Under the pieces are notes generated by a model that was given only the letters and a program-made list of their open reading frames with translations, was not told where the DNA came from and did not search any database. Both the position numbers and the translations under genes were made by a program. A stretch of 64,000 nt of DNA from CAYNWT01 sp964450955 (GTDB lineage: Bacteria; Planctomycetota; Planctomycetia; Planctomycetales; Planctomycetaceae), in NCBI GenBank assembly GCA_964450955.1, contig CAYVFI010000008.1, positions 1-64,000 on the forward strand, given 5' to 3'. Below are positions 25,872 to 34,791 of this stretch, piece after piece. Position 1 is the first letter of the stretch; the number at the start of each line of letters is the position of its first letter.

Positions 25872-28352
25872 ATGATGAATGCCGGATTTGCCGTTGTGCT
25901 CTTTTGTGCCATGTTTATCCAGAAGGCGGATGAGCAGAAGCCCAAAGTTGCCGTTCCGTCTTTTGAGACCAAAGTCAAAGGCCTGACGCGAAACGAAGGC
26001 TTTCTGACGCTTTACGTAGATGACCAGGAAGGAACCATCCTGTTGCAGCTTCCTGCATCGGGTGAGCAGTTCATCTACGTCAGCGGGCTAAGCAGTGGGC
26101 TTGGTTCGAACCCAGTCGGGCTTGATCGAGGCCAATGGGGACAAACACGCCTGGTCAGGTTTAAACGTGTTGGCAAGCGCGTCTTCCTAATTGAAGAGAA
26201 CCAAAGTTACCGCGCCACCGCGAACAACGCGGCTGAGAAGAGAGCCGTTCGAGAATCATTTGCGGACTCCGTATTTTGGGCAACGGACGTCGTCGCTGCC
26301 ACGGATGACCGTGTGCTGATTGATGTTCAGTCTTTGCTGGTTCGTGACGCTCATCAGGTTGTGCGAAAACTGAAGTCCAGCGATCAGGGAGAGTATAAAT
26401 TCGATAAGGACCTCAGTTTCGTTGAGCTTGATCGGTGCAAATCGTTTCCGAACAACTGCGAGCTCAATGCGATGGTGACTTACACCGGCAAGAAGGCAGG
26501 TAGTTTGGTGACTCGTGTCGCCGCCGACGGCATTTCGTTCACGCTTCGTCTTCACCATTCCTTCGTGAAGCTGCCGGAACCAGGTTACAAACCGCGCAAG
26601 GCCGACCCGCGCGTTGCGTCATCAGCGTTGACCTTCGCAGATTATTCTGCGCCGCTGGACAAACCGATTGAACAGCGGCTCATCGCGCGGCATCGGTTGG
26701 AGAAGAAGAGCCCGGGGGCTGCGAAAAGTTCCGCGGTTGAACCGATTGTCTATTACCTTGATCCGGGGACTCCGCAGCCGGTTCGAGACGCATTGCTGGA
26801 CGGCGCGCGGTGGTGGAACGAGGCGTTTGAAGCGGCGGGGTTTGTTGATGCGTTCCAGGTCAAGATGCTGCCCGAAGATGCTGATCCGATGGACGTGCGG
26901 TTCAACGTGATTCAATGGGTCCATCGGCGGACGCGTGGTTGGAGCTACGGACAGTCAATTACGGATCCGCGAACCGGCGAAATTATCAAGGGGCACGTGC
27001 TGCTGGGTTCTCTTCGAGTGCGGCAGGATCGCTTGATTATGGACGGCATCACGGCGACTCCGGACTATGTTCCTGGTCGGGTGGCGAACGCTTGCGGGAT
27101 TGCTGGTGCTGGTGTGAGCGACGCGATTGCAATGTTCGCTCAAAACGCCAGTCCAATCGACGTGAGCCTGGCGCGGTTGCGGCAACTGTCGGCGCACGAA
27201 GTGGGGCACACGATTGGTTTCAAGCACAACTTTGCGGCCAGCACATACGCCGATCGCGCGTCGGTTATGGATTACCCGGCGCCGCGTGTGAAGGTGGCGG
27301 CGGACGGTTCGTTGGATTTGTCGGACGCTTACGGAGTCGGAATCGGCGAGTGGGACAAGTTTATGGTCCGCTATGCGTATTCCGATTTTGGAGATGCGGA
27401 AGAGGATGGCTTGCAGGAGCTGTTGGACGAAGCAGACCAGCGTGGTTTGTTGTACCTGTCTGATGCGGACGCGCGACCGGCTGCGGCTGCGAACCCGTTG
27501 TCCAACCTGTGGGATAACGGCACCGACCCGGTTACCGAACTGCGACATCTGATGAACGTTCGTCGGATTGCGATGCAGAAACTGGATGAGGAAGAACTTG
27601 TCAAAGGGCAGGCTTTGTCTGATTTGGAAACAGTGCTGGTTCCCGTCTACTTGTATCACCGCTACCAGATTGACGCCGTCGCAAAGATGTTGGGTGGCTT
27701 TGACTACGACTATGCGGTTGTCGGTTCCAAACGCAAACCGGTCACGCCAATTCCAGCGGCAAAGCAGAAGGAAGCGTTGGACACGCTGTTGGAGTCTCTG
27801 CAGCCACGCGACCTTGTTGTGTCCGACCGATTGCTAAAGCTGCTTGCGCCACGGCCGTATTCTTCGGCCAGCGATCGTGAACGGTTTGAATCTCGCGGCG
27901 CGATGATTTTTGATCCTGATGCCGCCGCGCGTGTTTTGGCGGAAGTCACGCTGAGTCAAATTCTACAACCCGAACGCGCCGCGCGGTTGGAAGCGTACTC
28001 AAATGCGAGGTGGAATTTCCCGGTTGTTCTGAATGCTGTGACGCGCGAGCTGTTGCGAATCCCGGAGACTCAGCAGGAACGGAAGGTGCAGGAAATTGTA
28101 CAACACACATACGTGCGTCAGTTGTTTCGATTGGCGGGCGATGAATCCACCAGCCACAATGTGCGAGCTGCCGCCAGCGACCAGTTGCGCAGCCTGAAGT
28201 TTTACTTTGAGCGGGGCAAAGCTGCCTGGCCGAACGCTCGCCACGCAACCCAGGTGGTGGCAGAGATTGAGCGGTTCCTGACGCGACCTCATACTCCGGC
28301 CGCACCGCAGGAAAAACTGACGCCTCCGCCCGGCAGCCCCATTGGTGGGTAG
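25872..28352 (+). CDS. Secreted zinc metalloprotease, metzincin type (DUF5117/DUF5118-like)
   Basis: About 826 residues with an N-terminal signal peptide (GFAVVLFCAMFIQKA). It matches the large secreted metalloproteases found in Planctomycetes and Bacteroidetes. The metzincin signature HEVGHTIGFKHN places the zinc ligands at His442, His446 and His452 with Glu443 as catalyst, followed by a VMDYPAPRV Met-turn. N-terminal beta-rich parts (TLYVDDQEGTILLQLPASGE) and a long helical C-terminus (LLESLQPRDLVVSDRLLKLL) frame the catalytic domain. The start at 25872 follows AGAGGAA. The nitroreductase gene begins 22 nt later. Confidence 0.93.
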   Translation: MMNAGFAVVLFCAMFIQKADEQKPKVAVPSFETKVKGLTRNEGFLTLYVDDQEGTILLQLPASGEQFIYVSGLSSGLGSNPVGLDRGQWGQTRLVRFKRVGKRVFLIEENQSYRATANNAAEKRAVRESFADSVFWATDVVAATDDRVLIDVQSLLVRDAHQVVRKLKSSDQGEYKFDKDLSFVELDRCKSFPNNCELNAMVTYTGKKAGSLVTRVAADGISFTLRLHHSFVKLPEPGYKPRKADPRVASSALTFADYSAPLDKPIEQRLIARHRLEKKSPGAAKSSAVEPIVYYLDPGTPQPVRDALLDGARWWNEAFEAAGFVDAFQVKMLPEDADPMDVRFNVIQWVHRRTRGWSYGQSITDPRTGEIIKGHVLLGSLRVRQDRLIMDGITATPDYVPGRVANACGIAGAGVSDAIAMFAQNASPIDVSLARLRQLSAHEVGHTIGFKHNFAASTYADRASVMDYPAPRVKVAADGSLDLSDAYGVGIGEWDKFMVRYAYSDFGDAEEDGLQELLDEADQRGLLYLSDADARPAAAANPLSNLWDNGTDPVTELRHLMNVRRIAMQKLDEEELVKGQALSDLETVLVPVYLYHRYQIDAVAKMLGGFDYDYAVVGSKRKPVTPIPAAKQKEALDTLLESLQPRDLVVSDRLLKLLAPRPYSSASDRERFESRGAMIFDPDAAARVLAEVTLSQILQPERAARLEAYSNARWNFPVVLNAVTRELLRIPETQQERKVQEIVQHTYVRQLFRLAGDESTSHNVRAAASDQLRSLKFYFERGKAAWPNARHATQVVAEIERFLTRPHTPAAPQEKLTPPPGSPIGG

Positions 28353-28374
28353 CCTGCGACAAGAAAGAACCAGC

Positions 28375-28959
28375 ATGAGCAACTCAGAAACGATCACTCA
28401 CAACATTCGCAATCGACGCACGGTCAAGCCAAAGTTGTTGTCGGATCGTCCGATCGACGAAGCCATCATTCGCGAGATGTTGGAGAACGCGAATTGGGCT
28501 CCATCTCACGGCATGACAGAACCATGGCGGTTCACAGTCTTCACCGGCGACGCCCGAGCGAAGCTGGCCGCGCTAATGACTGCGGCTTACCAGACCGTAA
28601 CGCCGCCCGAAAAGTTCAAACCGAATAAACTCGAAAGCATGGCCACCAACCCCCTTCGCGCGCCGGTGTTGATTACGATCGGAATGAAGCGACAGGAGGG
28701 CGGCAAGATTTCGGAAGTCGATGAGATTCAGGCTGTGGCCTGTGCGGTTCAAAACATGCACCTCACCGCGACCGCTCATGGACTGGGTGCGTTTTGGTCT
28801 TCGAACGCGGCTGTTTGCAGTGACCAGGTGAGAGAGTTCGTGGGGCTGGGTGAGAACGACCGCATGTTGGGCCTATTCTATGTCGGCTATCCCGCTGGCG
28901 ATTGGCCAACAGGCGAACGCACGCCGATTGATGATAAGCTTCAGTGGAGAACTGAGTAG
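28375..28959 (+). CDS. Nitroreductase-family protein
   Basis: FMN-dependent oxidoreductase of the nitroreductase family, about 194 residues. RNRRTVKPKLLSDRPIDEAII is the usual N-terminal flavin-contact region. ENANWAPSHGMTEPWRFTVFTG follows, then AVQNMHLTATAHGLGAFWSS and a C-terminal LGLFYVGYPAGDWPTGER. Such enzymes reduce nitro groups, quinones or other acceptors with NAD(P)H. The substrate is unknown. It starts 22 nt after the metalloprotease stop and probably shares its transcript. Confidence 0.9.
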   Translation: MSNSETITHNIRNRRTVKPKLLSDRPIDEAIIREMLENANWAPSHGMTEPWRFTVFTGDARAKLAALMTAAYQTVTPPEKFKPNKLESMATNPLRAPVLITIGMKRQEGGKISEVDEIQAVACAVQNMHLTATAHGLGAFWSSNAAVCSDQVREFVGLGENDRMLGLFYVGYPAGDWPTGERTPIDDKLQWRTE

Positions 28960-28980
28960 TCTGGTTCCCACGCAACGAGC

Positions 28981-29367
28981 CTAGATCATGTTCTCAACGC
29001 GCTTGACCAGCTGCAGAGGAATACCCCACGGGTCGCGGAACATTGCAACCTCATCGCCGTTTGGCATGAACTCAGTCTCAGTCGGCGTTTGGGCTCCAGC
29101 AAGTTTCAATCGCACCAGGTCCGCCATCAAATCGTTTGACATGAAAGCCAGGTGCATGTTGGCTGCTTCCAGACTTGGGTAGTCGGGCATCGGGACGGCT
29201 TTGTTTGTATAGATTTCCAGCATGACCGTGCCGCTGTCGTCGGCCAGGAAGTGGGCCCACGGTGCTTCCATCATGCGGCGTTTCACCGTGAGGCCAAGAT
29301 GTTCGACATACCATCGACCCAGTGACAGGGCGTCGGGAACGTTAAGAGCCAGGTGTTCGATTTTCAT
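28981..29367 (-). CDS. VOC/glyoxalase-superfamily protein
   Basis: About 128 residues of the vicinal-oxygen-chelate fold: one betaalphabetabetabeta half starting MKIEHLALNVPDALSLGRWYVEHLG and a second ending MFRDPWGIPLQLVKRV. Members bind a divalent metal and act as lyases, dioxygenases or resistance proteins. The candidate ligands are His4, the Glu of VMLEIY, His in NMHLAFM and the last-strand residue before LVKRV. No specific reaction is inferred. The start at 29367 was chosen because the fold begins there. Confidence 0.87.
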   Translation of the reverse strand: MKIEHLALNVPDALSLGRWYVEHLGLTVKRRMMEAPWAHFLADDSGTVMLEIYTNKAVPMPDYPSLEAANMHLAFMSNDLMADLVRLKLAGAQTPTETEFMPNGDEVAMFRDPWGIPLQLVKRVENMI

Positions 29368-29533
29368 GGTTCGGTCCGACAAGGAGTAACGAGTGCGGGC
29401 GATCTTCTCGTGGCCAGCCAATCACGTAAACCCGGACTTTGCAGGAAAGAAGTGGTCGCCGCTTGTGGAGCTGCATGTTTCGTGCTGATAATCGATGTTC
29501 TGTTTGAAGCCAACCTTTGGAGATCATGAACCG

Positions 29534-30685
29534 ATGAGACGCTCACTTGTCATATTGCTGCTTACGTTCGCTGTGCCGGTCTTTGGGCAAGAGCCGACTT
29601 CGGAGTCATTTGGAAAGACGAAAGACGGCAAGGATGTTGAACTCTATACGATCAAAAGCGGAAACGGTTTGGTTGCCAAAGTGATGACTCGAGGGGCCAC
29701 GTTGGTGCAGCTGCACGCTCCGGACAAAGATGGCCAGGTTGCCGACGTCATTCTTGGCTGGGACAACGTTGCCGGTTACGAGTCCGAAGACAATCAGTTT
29801 TTCGGCTGCACCACCGGCCGAGTTTGCAATCGCATTGCCAAAGGCAAGTTCACTCTGGATGGCAAAGAGTACACACTGGCGATTAACAACGAACCGAATC
29901 ACCTGCACGGTGGAAAAGAACGCAGCCTGGATAAAGTTGTTTGGAAGGCGAAAGCTTTCAGCAACAAGCGAGGGCAGGGCGTCCGGTTCATGTACACCAG
30001 CCCGGACGGCGAAGAAGGCTACCCGGGGAACCTGAAGATCGCGGTCAACTATTTCATGCCGAAGGAAAAGAATCGACTGTTAATCCAGTACACGGCAACG
30101 ACCGACAAAGCGACGCCAGTCAACCTGACGAATCACGCTTACTTCAATTTGGGTGGCCACGGCAGCGAAACGGTTCTCAAACATCGACTCAAAATCAACG
30201 CCGCTAAGTACACGGCTGCTGACGACACTCTTATTCCCACTGGCAAGCTGGAGCCCGTCGAAGGCACCAATCTGGACTTCAACAAACCGACCGGAATAGG
30301 CAAACGAATCAAAGAACTCGACGACACCCCTGCGCTTGGCTACGACCACAACTACGTGCTCAACGAACGGCCGAAGGACAAGTCAATGACCTTCGCAGCG
30401 ATGTTGAAGGATCCCAAGTCCGGACGAACCTTGCGGATATCGACAACCGAACCCGGGCTCCAGTTTTACTCAGGCAACTTTCTGAAAGGTCAGAAGGGCA
30501 AGGGCGGCAAGACTTACGCTCACCGAAGTGCGTGTTGCCTGGAGACGCAGCACTTCCCGGATTCAGTGAACCACAAAGAATTCCCAACAACGATTCTGAA
30601 GCCGGGGGCTGAGTTCAAGTCGCAGACCGTCTACTCGTTTTCAGTCGAGGACGGCAAAGGGAAGGCAAAGAAGGCCGACAAGTAA
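29534..30685 (+). CDS. Secreted aldose 1-epimerase (GalM family)
   Basis: Interconverts alpha and beta anomers of free sugars such as galactose or glucose. About 383 residues with a signal peptide (RRSLVILLLTFAVPVFGQE), which puts it outside the cytoplasm. Family features include GATLVQLHAPDKDG, GCTTGRVCNRIAKGKF, NNEPNHLHGG, NLTNHAYFNLGG (catalytic His region) and the EPGLQFYSGNF stretch near the end. The catalytic glutamate region is near LKPGAEF. No galactose operon surrounds it. The periplasmic location suggests polysaccharide breakdown products as substrates, which is inferred. Confidence 0.93.
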   Translation: MRRSLVILLLTFAVPVFGQEPTSESFGKTKDGKDVELYTIKSGNGLVAKVMTRGATLVQLHAPDKDGQVADVILGWDNVAGYESEDNQFFGCTTGRVCNRIAKGKFTLDGKEYTLAINNEPNHLHGGKERSLDKVVWKAKAFSNKRGQGVRFMYTSPDGEEGYPGNLKIAVNYFMPKEKNRLLIQYTATTDKATPVNLTNHAYFNLGGHGSETVLKHRLKINAAKYTAADDTLIPTGKLEPVEGTNLDFNKPTGIGKRIKELDDTPALGYDHNYVLNERPKDKSMTFAAMLKDPKSGRTLRISTTEPGLQFYSGNFLKGQKGKGGKTYAHRSACCLETQHFPDSVNHKEFPTTILKPGAEFKSQTVYSFSVEDGKGKAKKADK

Positions 30686-30970
30686 CGTACTCACGCTGAG
30701 ACTTGTAAGCCCAGGCATGCCCGGGGCGGGGGAACGGCGTATTCAGTCGTGGACCTCAAATCGCTCACAATCTTCATTGGCCAAGGTTCGACGGCACGTG
30801 TGTGGGATCTCTTCCACCTGTCGTCGTTCGTTCGGCCTGTGAATTCATGTGACAGCTGCGCCCTATCATCATCCGTGCCCAAGCGTTCTGTGAAATGTTC
30901 ACACGAGACACTTGCCCCCCCCTTGTAGTTGGTACGGTGGAGTGGTCATGAGGTCATTGGGGTGTGTGCA

Positions 30971-31873
30971 ATGAAGCGGTCAGGTTTTTCGCTGCAAGAG
31001 GTGCTTGTGGTCCTGGGCATCATCGCAGTCCTGCTGGGGTTGATTGTCCCTGCTGTCATGTACGCTCGCGAGTCAGCTCGCAGGGTTACGTGCGTCAACC
31101 AGGAACGGCAGTTCGGTGTAGCGCTCAGCAATTATGAATCGGCGCACAAGAAGTTTCCTGGTGGTGGCAACTCCTTTAATGCATTTGTGTATTTGCTTCC
31201 GTTCATGGAACAGCAACCCCTGCACGACCAGATCGACTTCACGGCATCTCCGTGGGATGCGGAAGAACTGCTGGAGGAAAATCGACCGTCGTTCATGGTC
31301 TGTCCGTCAGAACCAGGCTTAGTCTCACCTCGGGCCTCATACGCACTCAACCTTGGTCCCTCCCTGCTGTCTGCCCCTGCGGACTGGGACTTGCGAAGAG
31401 ATCCGCCCTCAAATGGTGCCTTTCAGTTCGGGGACGACGACCAGCCCATACGACCGAGCGGATTCACCGACGGATTGTCCCACACAGCTTTTATTTCAGA
31501 GATGCGGTGGGTGAGTCCGCACTACCTTCTGGGCGACCGTGCCAACACCTTGGGCGAATGGAACGCGAACGTGGGGAGGTGCGAGAATGCCACACCGACG
31601 ACAGTTAGCACTGAGGGAAATCCACATGTCGGCTCTTGGTGGACTGCTAGTTTGGGCGGAGCGGCCTATGTTCACGTGAACGTCCCGAACGAGCCATCGT
31701 GTTCGTTCGGGCAGTTTCAACAGAGCATTTTCACTGCGTCAAGCTCACATTCTGGGGGGGTTCATGTGTTGTTCGGAGACGGTCGCGTTGAGTTCGTTTC
31801 AAACACGATCGACCGGGGCGTCTGGCGAGCCATTGGCTCTCGCGCCGGTAACGATGATGCGGACCAATACTGA
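30971..31873 (+). CDS. DUF1559 protein with prepilin-type N-terminus and H-X9-DG signature
   Basis: 300 residues. The N-terminus KRSGFSLQEVLVVLGIIA is a type IV prepilin-like cleavage/methylation site, where cleavage before FSLQE would leave a hydrophobic helix. The body is the DUF1559 beta-rich domain, with RRVTCVNQERQFGVALSNYESAHKKFP and ASSSHSGGVHVLFGDGRVEF. The latter holds the H-X9-DG element that ends many members in Planctomycetes, where they occur in high copy number. The function is thought to be pseudopilin-like surface structures but is not settled. The stop TGA overlaps the ATG of the next short frame. Confidence 0.93.
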   Translation: MKRSGFSLQEVLVVLGIIAVLLGLIVPAVMYARESARRVTCVNQERQFGVALSNYESAHKKFPGGGNSFNAFVYLLPFMEQQPLHDQIDFTASPWDAEELLEENRPSFMVCPSEPGLVSPRASYALNLGPSLLSAPADWDLRRDPPSNGAFQFGDDDQPIRPSGFTDGLSHTAFISEMRWVSPHYLLGDRANTLGEWNANVGRCENATPTTVSTEGNPHVGSWWTASLGGAAYVHVNVPNEPSCSFGQFQQSIFTASSSHSGGVHVLFGDGRVEFVSNTIDRGVWRAIGSRAGNDDADQY

Positions 31874-32058
31874 TGTTTCCTGCTTACAAAACTCGCGCGA
31901 GCGAAATTCCTGACATTACCGCCGATGCTAGCTGTGACCGGGAATGCACATTCCCGGTCCCTGGTGGCCTGTGGGTCGTTGGCGCGGCCTTCGAGTTGTT
32001 CGCCAGCACGGCGTTGAAGGTCACCAGAAACATCAAGATCTCCGATCCGGACGCATGA
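31873..32058 (+). CDS. Possible small coupled ORF between DUF1559 gene and a membrane-anchored gene
   Basis: A 61-residue frame whose ATG shares one base with the DUF1559 stop (TGATG) and whose own TGA overlaps the ATGATG of the following gene. This exact tiling favours translational coupling. The protein has a polar start (FPAYKTRASEIPDITAD) and a hydrophobic middle (GGLWVVGAAFELFASTAL). It has no recognised family, no strong ribosome site of its own and no codon evidence beyond the overlaps, so it may be coincidence. Confidence 0.35.
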   Translation: MFPAYKTRASEIPDITADASCDRECTFPVPGGLWVVGAAFELFASTALKVTRNIKISDPDA

Positions 32059-32519
32059 TGACTCGATATCGACTAATGGGAGTGGGGCTGGCGATAGGTG
32101 CTGCCGTATTGCTGTACGGGTTCGTGACCCGCGACATGGGTCGCGAGCGCCCCCCAATCCCGGACGTGAATATTCCGGTAGACAATTTTGTCATTACTGT
32201 GGACGGAATCTCGGCAATGGAGCCTGGCCAAGTGGTTTGCGAGGCCAGGCAACGTGTCCACGTCGAGGTGAAATACCGATACGCAGCAAGGGGAATTGCC
32301 CCGTCTCGCCTCTTACTGAGCTTCGACACTAAGCACGTCCGTTCCGGGACCATCGTGACATGCGGTGGCCAGTTCATGGAGTTCGAAGTCGATGGACGCG
32401 ACGTAACTGCTTCCACTGATATGGTCCTGACTGAATCCGATGGTGAGTTCTTAATCCGCGTAAACGACGGTGCGGATCTCATCGGTGTTGGGTACATAGA
32501 TCTGTTCAAGGGCAGTTGA
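32055..32519 (+). CDS. Membrane-anchored protein, unknown
   Basis: About 154 residues. An N-terminal basic stretch (MTRYR) and a helix (LMGVGLAIGAAVLLYGFV) act as a membrane anchor. The rest is a beta-rich ectodomain (VPVDNF, GQVVCEARQRVHVEVKYRY, GTIVTCGGQFMEF). The ATG pair at 32055/32058 overlaps the stop of the small ORF. It probably belongs to the DUF1559 transcript and could be a partner of that surface protein, which is inference. No known family was recognised. Confidence 0.65.
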   Translation: MMTRYRLMGVGLAIGAAVLLYGFVTRDMGRERPPIPDVNIPVDNFVITVDGISAMEPGQVVCEARQRVHVEVKYRYAARGIAPSRLLLSFDTKHVRSGTIVTCGGQFMEFEVDGRDVTASTDMVLTESDGEFLIRVNDGADLIGVGYIDLFKGS

Positions 32520-32770
32520 CTCGGTACGGCCAGGTAGTAGCCCTGGTACTCCGGACCAATCGGAGCGCGGTAGGGGCTGCGGTAGGGCAGGCACCACGGC
32601 CCGGGGCTCAGGCCCTGAGTCGGCGGGTTCGCTTTTGTTTGTGCCGGAACTGCGCTTCGCTTGGTCGCGGCCTACGAATGCTACGCCAGACAGTCGTGCC
32701 GCGAGCCTGACCGTGTCGCCAATAGCGCGTGACACAGACAGAGGGCAGGTTGGACTGTCTGTCGGCGGCT

Positions 32771-33604
32771 CTACCCGCCAAACGCGCTGTAGCGTTTTAC
32801 TCCGCGGTTGAACGCGAACCTTACCGCGATGAGTAGGCCGACGACCCATCCGAGTTCAATAAGAAGAACGCGGCTCAGTTGGTCGGGCGGGATTTTGCCC
32901 AGCATGATGGCCGATGGTGTGTAGGCCAGGTAGCGGAAGGGCAGGTATTCAACAAAGCTGCCAATCTGTATGCCGAAGATGCTGGCCTTGCTAATCCACT
33001 CCAGGGGGATCATGTGACCGGACAGGAAGTAGTTGATCATCATGTAGATGAAGACCAGCGAACTGACTTCCAGGAACCAAAACGCGATGAGCCCAATGAG
33101 TGTTTCCAGCAGGAACCCGATCAGAAAGCCCATTACTAAAGAGGCCAGCCACGCCATGGTCACGTGCGATTCCGGCCAGCCGGGCAGGTAATTGCGACAT
33201 AACCAAAACACGATGGCGAACGGCAACGCGGCCATCACGTAGTACGCCAGTTTGTGTGCGACTCGGTGCCAAAACAAAAAGCCAATCATGTCGACCGGCT
33301 GCGTGAGATACTTGTTGACGGTTCCGTCACGAACCTCGTTCGCGATGCCGCTGGCAAGCCCGGGCATGCTGGAGAATGCTCGGGAAACCATGGTCAGCAG
33401 GTAGTACGCGACCATGTTTGAGTATGAGTAGCCCAGCAGTTCTTTGTTGCCCTGGCTGCCGAAGATGGCACCCCACAAAAAGATCTGCGTCACGATGGGC
33501 AGGAACCGAACTAGTGTGGCAAACAGAAAATCGAACCGGTAAACCAGTCTGGCTTCGAGCGCGGTCTTGAGGATGACCCAGTTGGTGCGAGCCGCGGCGA
33601 TCAT
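32771..33604 (-). CDS. ABC-2 type transporter permease (DUF990/ABC2_membrane_6-like)
   Basis: 277 residues with six membrane helices, among them LVRFLPIVTQIFLWGAIFG, YYVMAALPFAIVFWLCR, MAWLASLVMGFLIGFLL and VVGLLIAVRFAF. It matches DUF990-like ABC permeases, which normally work as a pair with a second permease and an ATPase to export lipids, polysaccharides or other envelope compounds. A single permease gene is visible here. The second is missing from the 251 nt after it, so the partner may be elsewhere or a homodimer may form. It overlaps the ATPase gene by 4 nt. Confidence 0.9.
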   Translation of the reverse strand: MIAAARTNWVILKTALEARLVYRFDFLFATLVRFLPIVTQIFLWGAIFGSQGNKELLGYSYSNMVAYYLLTMVSRAFSSMPGLASGIANEVRDGTVNKYLTQPVDMIGFLFWHRVAHKLAYYVMAALPFAIVFWLCRNYLPGWPESHVTMAWLASLVMGFLIGFLLETLIGLIAFWFLEVSSLVFIYMMINYFLSGHMIPLEWISKASIFGIQIGSFVEYLPFRYLAYTPSAIMLGKIPPDQLSRVLLIELGWVVGLLIAVRFAFNRGVKRYSAFGG

Positions 33605-34614
33605 GGTGTGGCCGTCGCTGTGGCTGTGGGTTCTTCTTCCGCGTCGTCTGTTGAGAACAGCTCGGCAATCACTTCTTCCAGTGGGCGTTCAGAAACGCTG
33701 ACGTCTTCGACCGAAAACTGTGACAGCAATTTCGTAAGGATGGCTGTGACGTCGTTGCGGCGGACCTCCAGCTTGACGCTGGGGGCTTTGGTTTCGATCA
33801 CGCGTCCGTACTGGTCTAGACCGCCTGGGATGTCGGCTGCGAACTGAAGTTCGATGATTTTGTGCTGGCTGAATCGGTCCAGGATTTCGTCCAGTGATCC
33901 GTCGTGTAGCAGTTTGCCATTGCTAATGACCACGGCTCGTTCGCAAAGGGCTTCCACGTCTTTCATGTAGTGGCTGGTTAGCAGGACGGTGATGCCTTGT
34001 TCCTGTTGGTAGTACCTTAAGAACTCCTGCACGCGCCGCTGTGAGACGACGTCGAGTCCGATTGTTGGTTCGTCAAGAAACAGGATGTCGGGCCGGTGCA
34101 GCAAGGCCGCGATGAGTTCCATCCGCATGCGTTCGCCCAGTGATAGTTCACGGACGGGCTGGCTGATGAGGTGTTTGACTTCCAACAAGCTGGTGAGTTC
34201 GTCCAGTCGCTTTTCGAAGTCTTCGGAGGGAACGCGGTAAATTTCTTTGTGCAGTCTGAACGATTCCTGTGCGGGTAGGTCCCACCAGAGTTGGTTCTTC
34301 TGACCCATAACCAATGCGAACCGGCGACGGTAGGAATCTTCGCGTTCCCAAGGCACATGACCCAGCACCGTGGCCGAACCGCCCGTTGGATGGATGAGCC
34401 CAGATAGCAGCTTTAGGGTCGTGGTCTTGCCGGCTCCGTTCGGGCCAAGGAACGCGATCATCTCGCCTTCTTCGACAGTGAAGCTGATGTCATCGACCGC
34501 TTTGACCTCGCGGTAGTCGCGTTTGAACAGGCCGCTTAGAGATCCGACAAGGCCCTCTTTCTTTGAGTAGACCTTGTAGTGCTTGGCGAGGTTGTTGACT
34601 TCGATGGCTGGCAT
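33601..34614 (-). CDS. ABC transporter ATP-binding protein (DrrA-like)
   Basis: Energising subunit for the adjacent permease. 337 residues: Walker A GPNGAGKTT, Q-loop region RFALVMGQKNQLWWDLP, signature LSLGERMRMELIAALLHRP and Walker B DILFLDEPTIGLD, then the H-loop in LLTSHYMKDVEAL. A C-terminal extension (about residues 230-337) is of the daunorubicin-resistance type, and YKVYSKKEGLVGSL lies near the N-terminus. The start is shared in a 4-nt overlap with the permease. It is the first gene of a two-gene operon. The substrate is unknown. Confidence 0.94.
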   Translation of the reverse strand: MPAIEVNNLAKHYKVYSKKEGLVGSLSGLFKRDYREVKAVDDISFTVEEGEMIAFLGPNGAGKTTTLKLLSGLIHPTGGSATVLGHVPWEREDSYRRRFALVMGQKNQLWWDLPAQESFRLHKEIYRVPSEDFEKRLDELTSLLEVKHLISQPVRELSLGERMRMELIAALLHRPDILFLDEPTIGLDVVSQRRVQEFLRYYQQEQGITVLLTSHYMKDVEALCERAVVISNGKLLHDGSLDEILDRFSQHKIIELQFAADIPGGLDQYGRVIETKAPSVKLEVRRNDVTAILTKLLSQFSVEDVSVSERPLEEVIAELFSTDDAEEEPTATATATP

Positions 34615-34736
34615 GGTCGGGCCATCTTAGAGGACATTGCGGCGTTGGGTAGTGTGTTGGGGGTGGCGACGGTTTGCTCGGACGGCCTGGCCTTTGGCCA
34701 CGGGTTAAACTGGGTGGATCGGCCGTTGGGCTTAAT

Positions 34737-34765
34737 AAAAAAAGCCAGCCCTGTTGGGCTGGCTT
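34737..34765 (-). terminator. Rho-independent terminator after the tail-specific protease gene
   Basis: A 10-bp stem (AAGCCAGCCC with GGGCTGGCTT) and a TGTT loop are followed on the minus strand by a T run. It lies 27 nt beyond the protease stop codon at 34792 and between that gene and the start of the ABC ATPase gene. Confidence 0.88.
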
Positions 34766-34791
34766 GGTGTTGGCAGAACAAAACGCGTTGC

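Noticed and set aside
32520..32770. Tyr/Pro-rich frame in the gap after the membrane-anchored gene
   Set aside because: No start or ribosome site, and the frame runs antisense into the neighbouring gene; likely chance.
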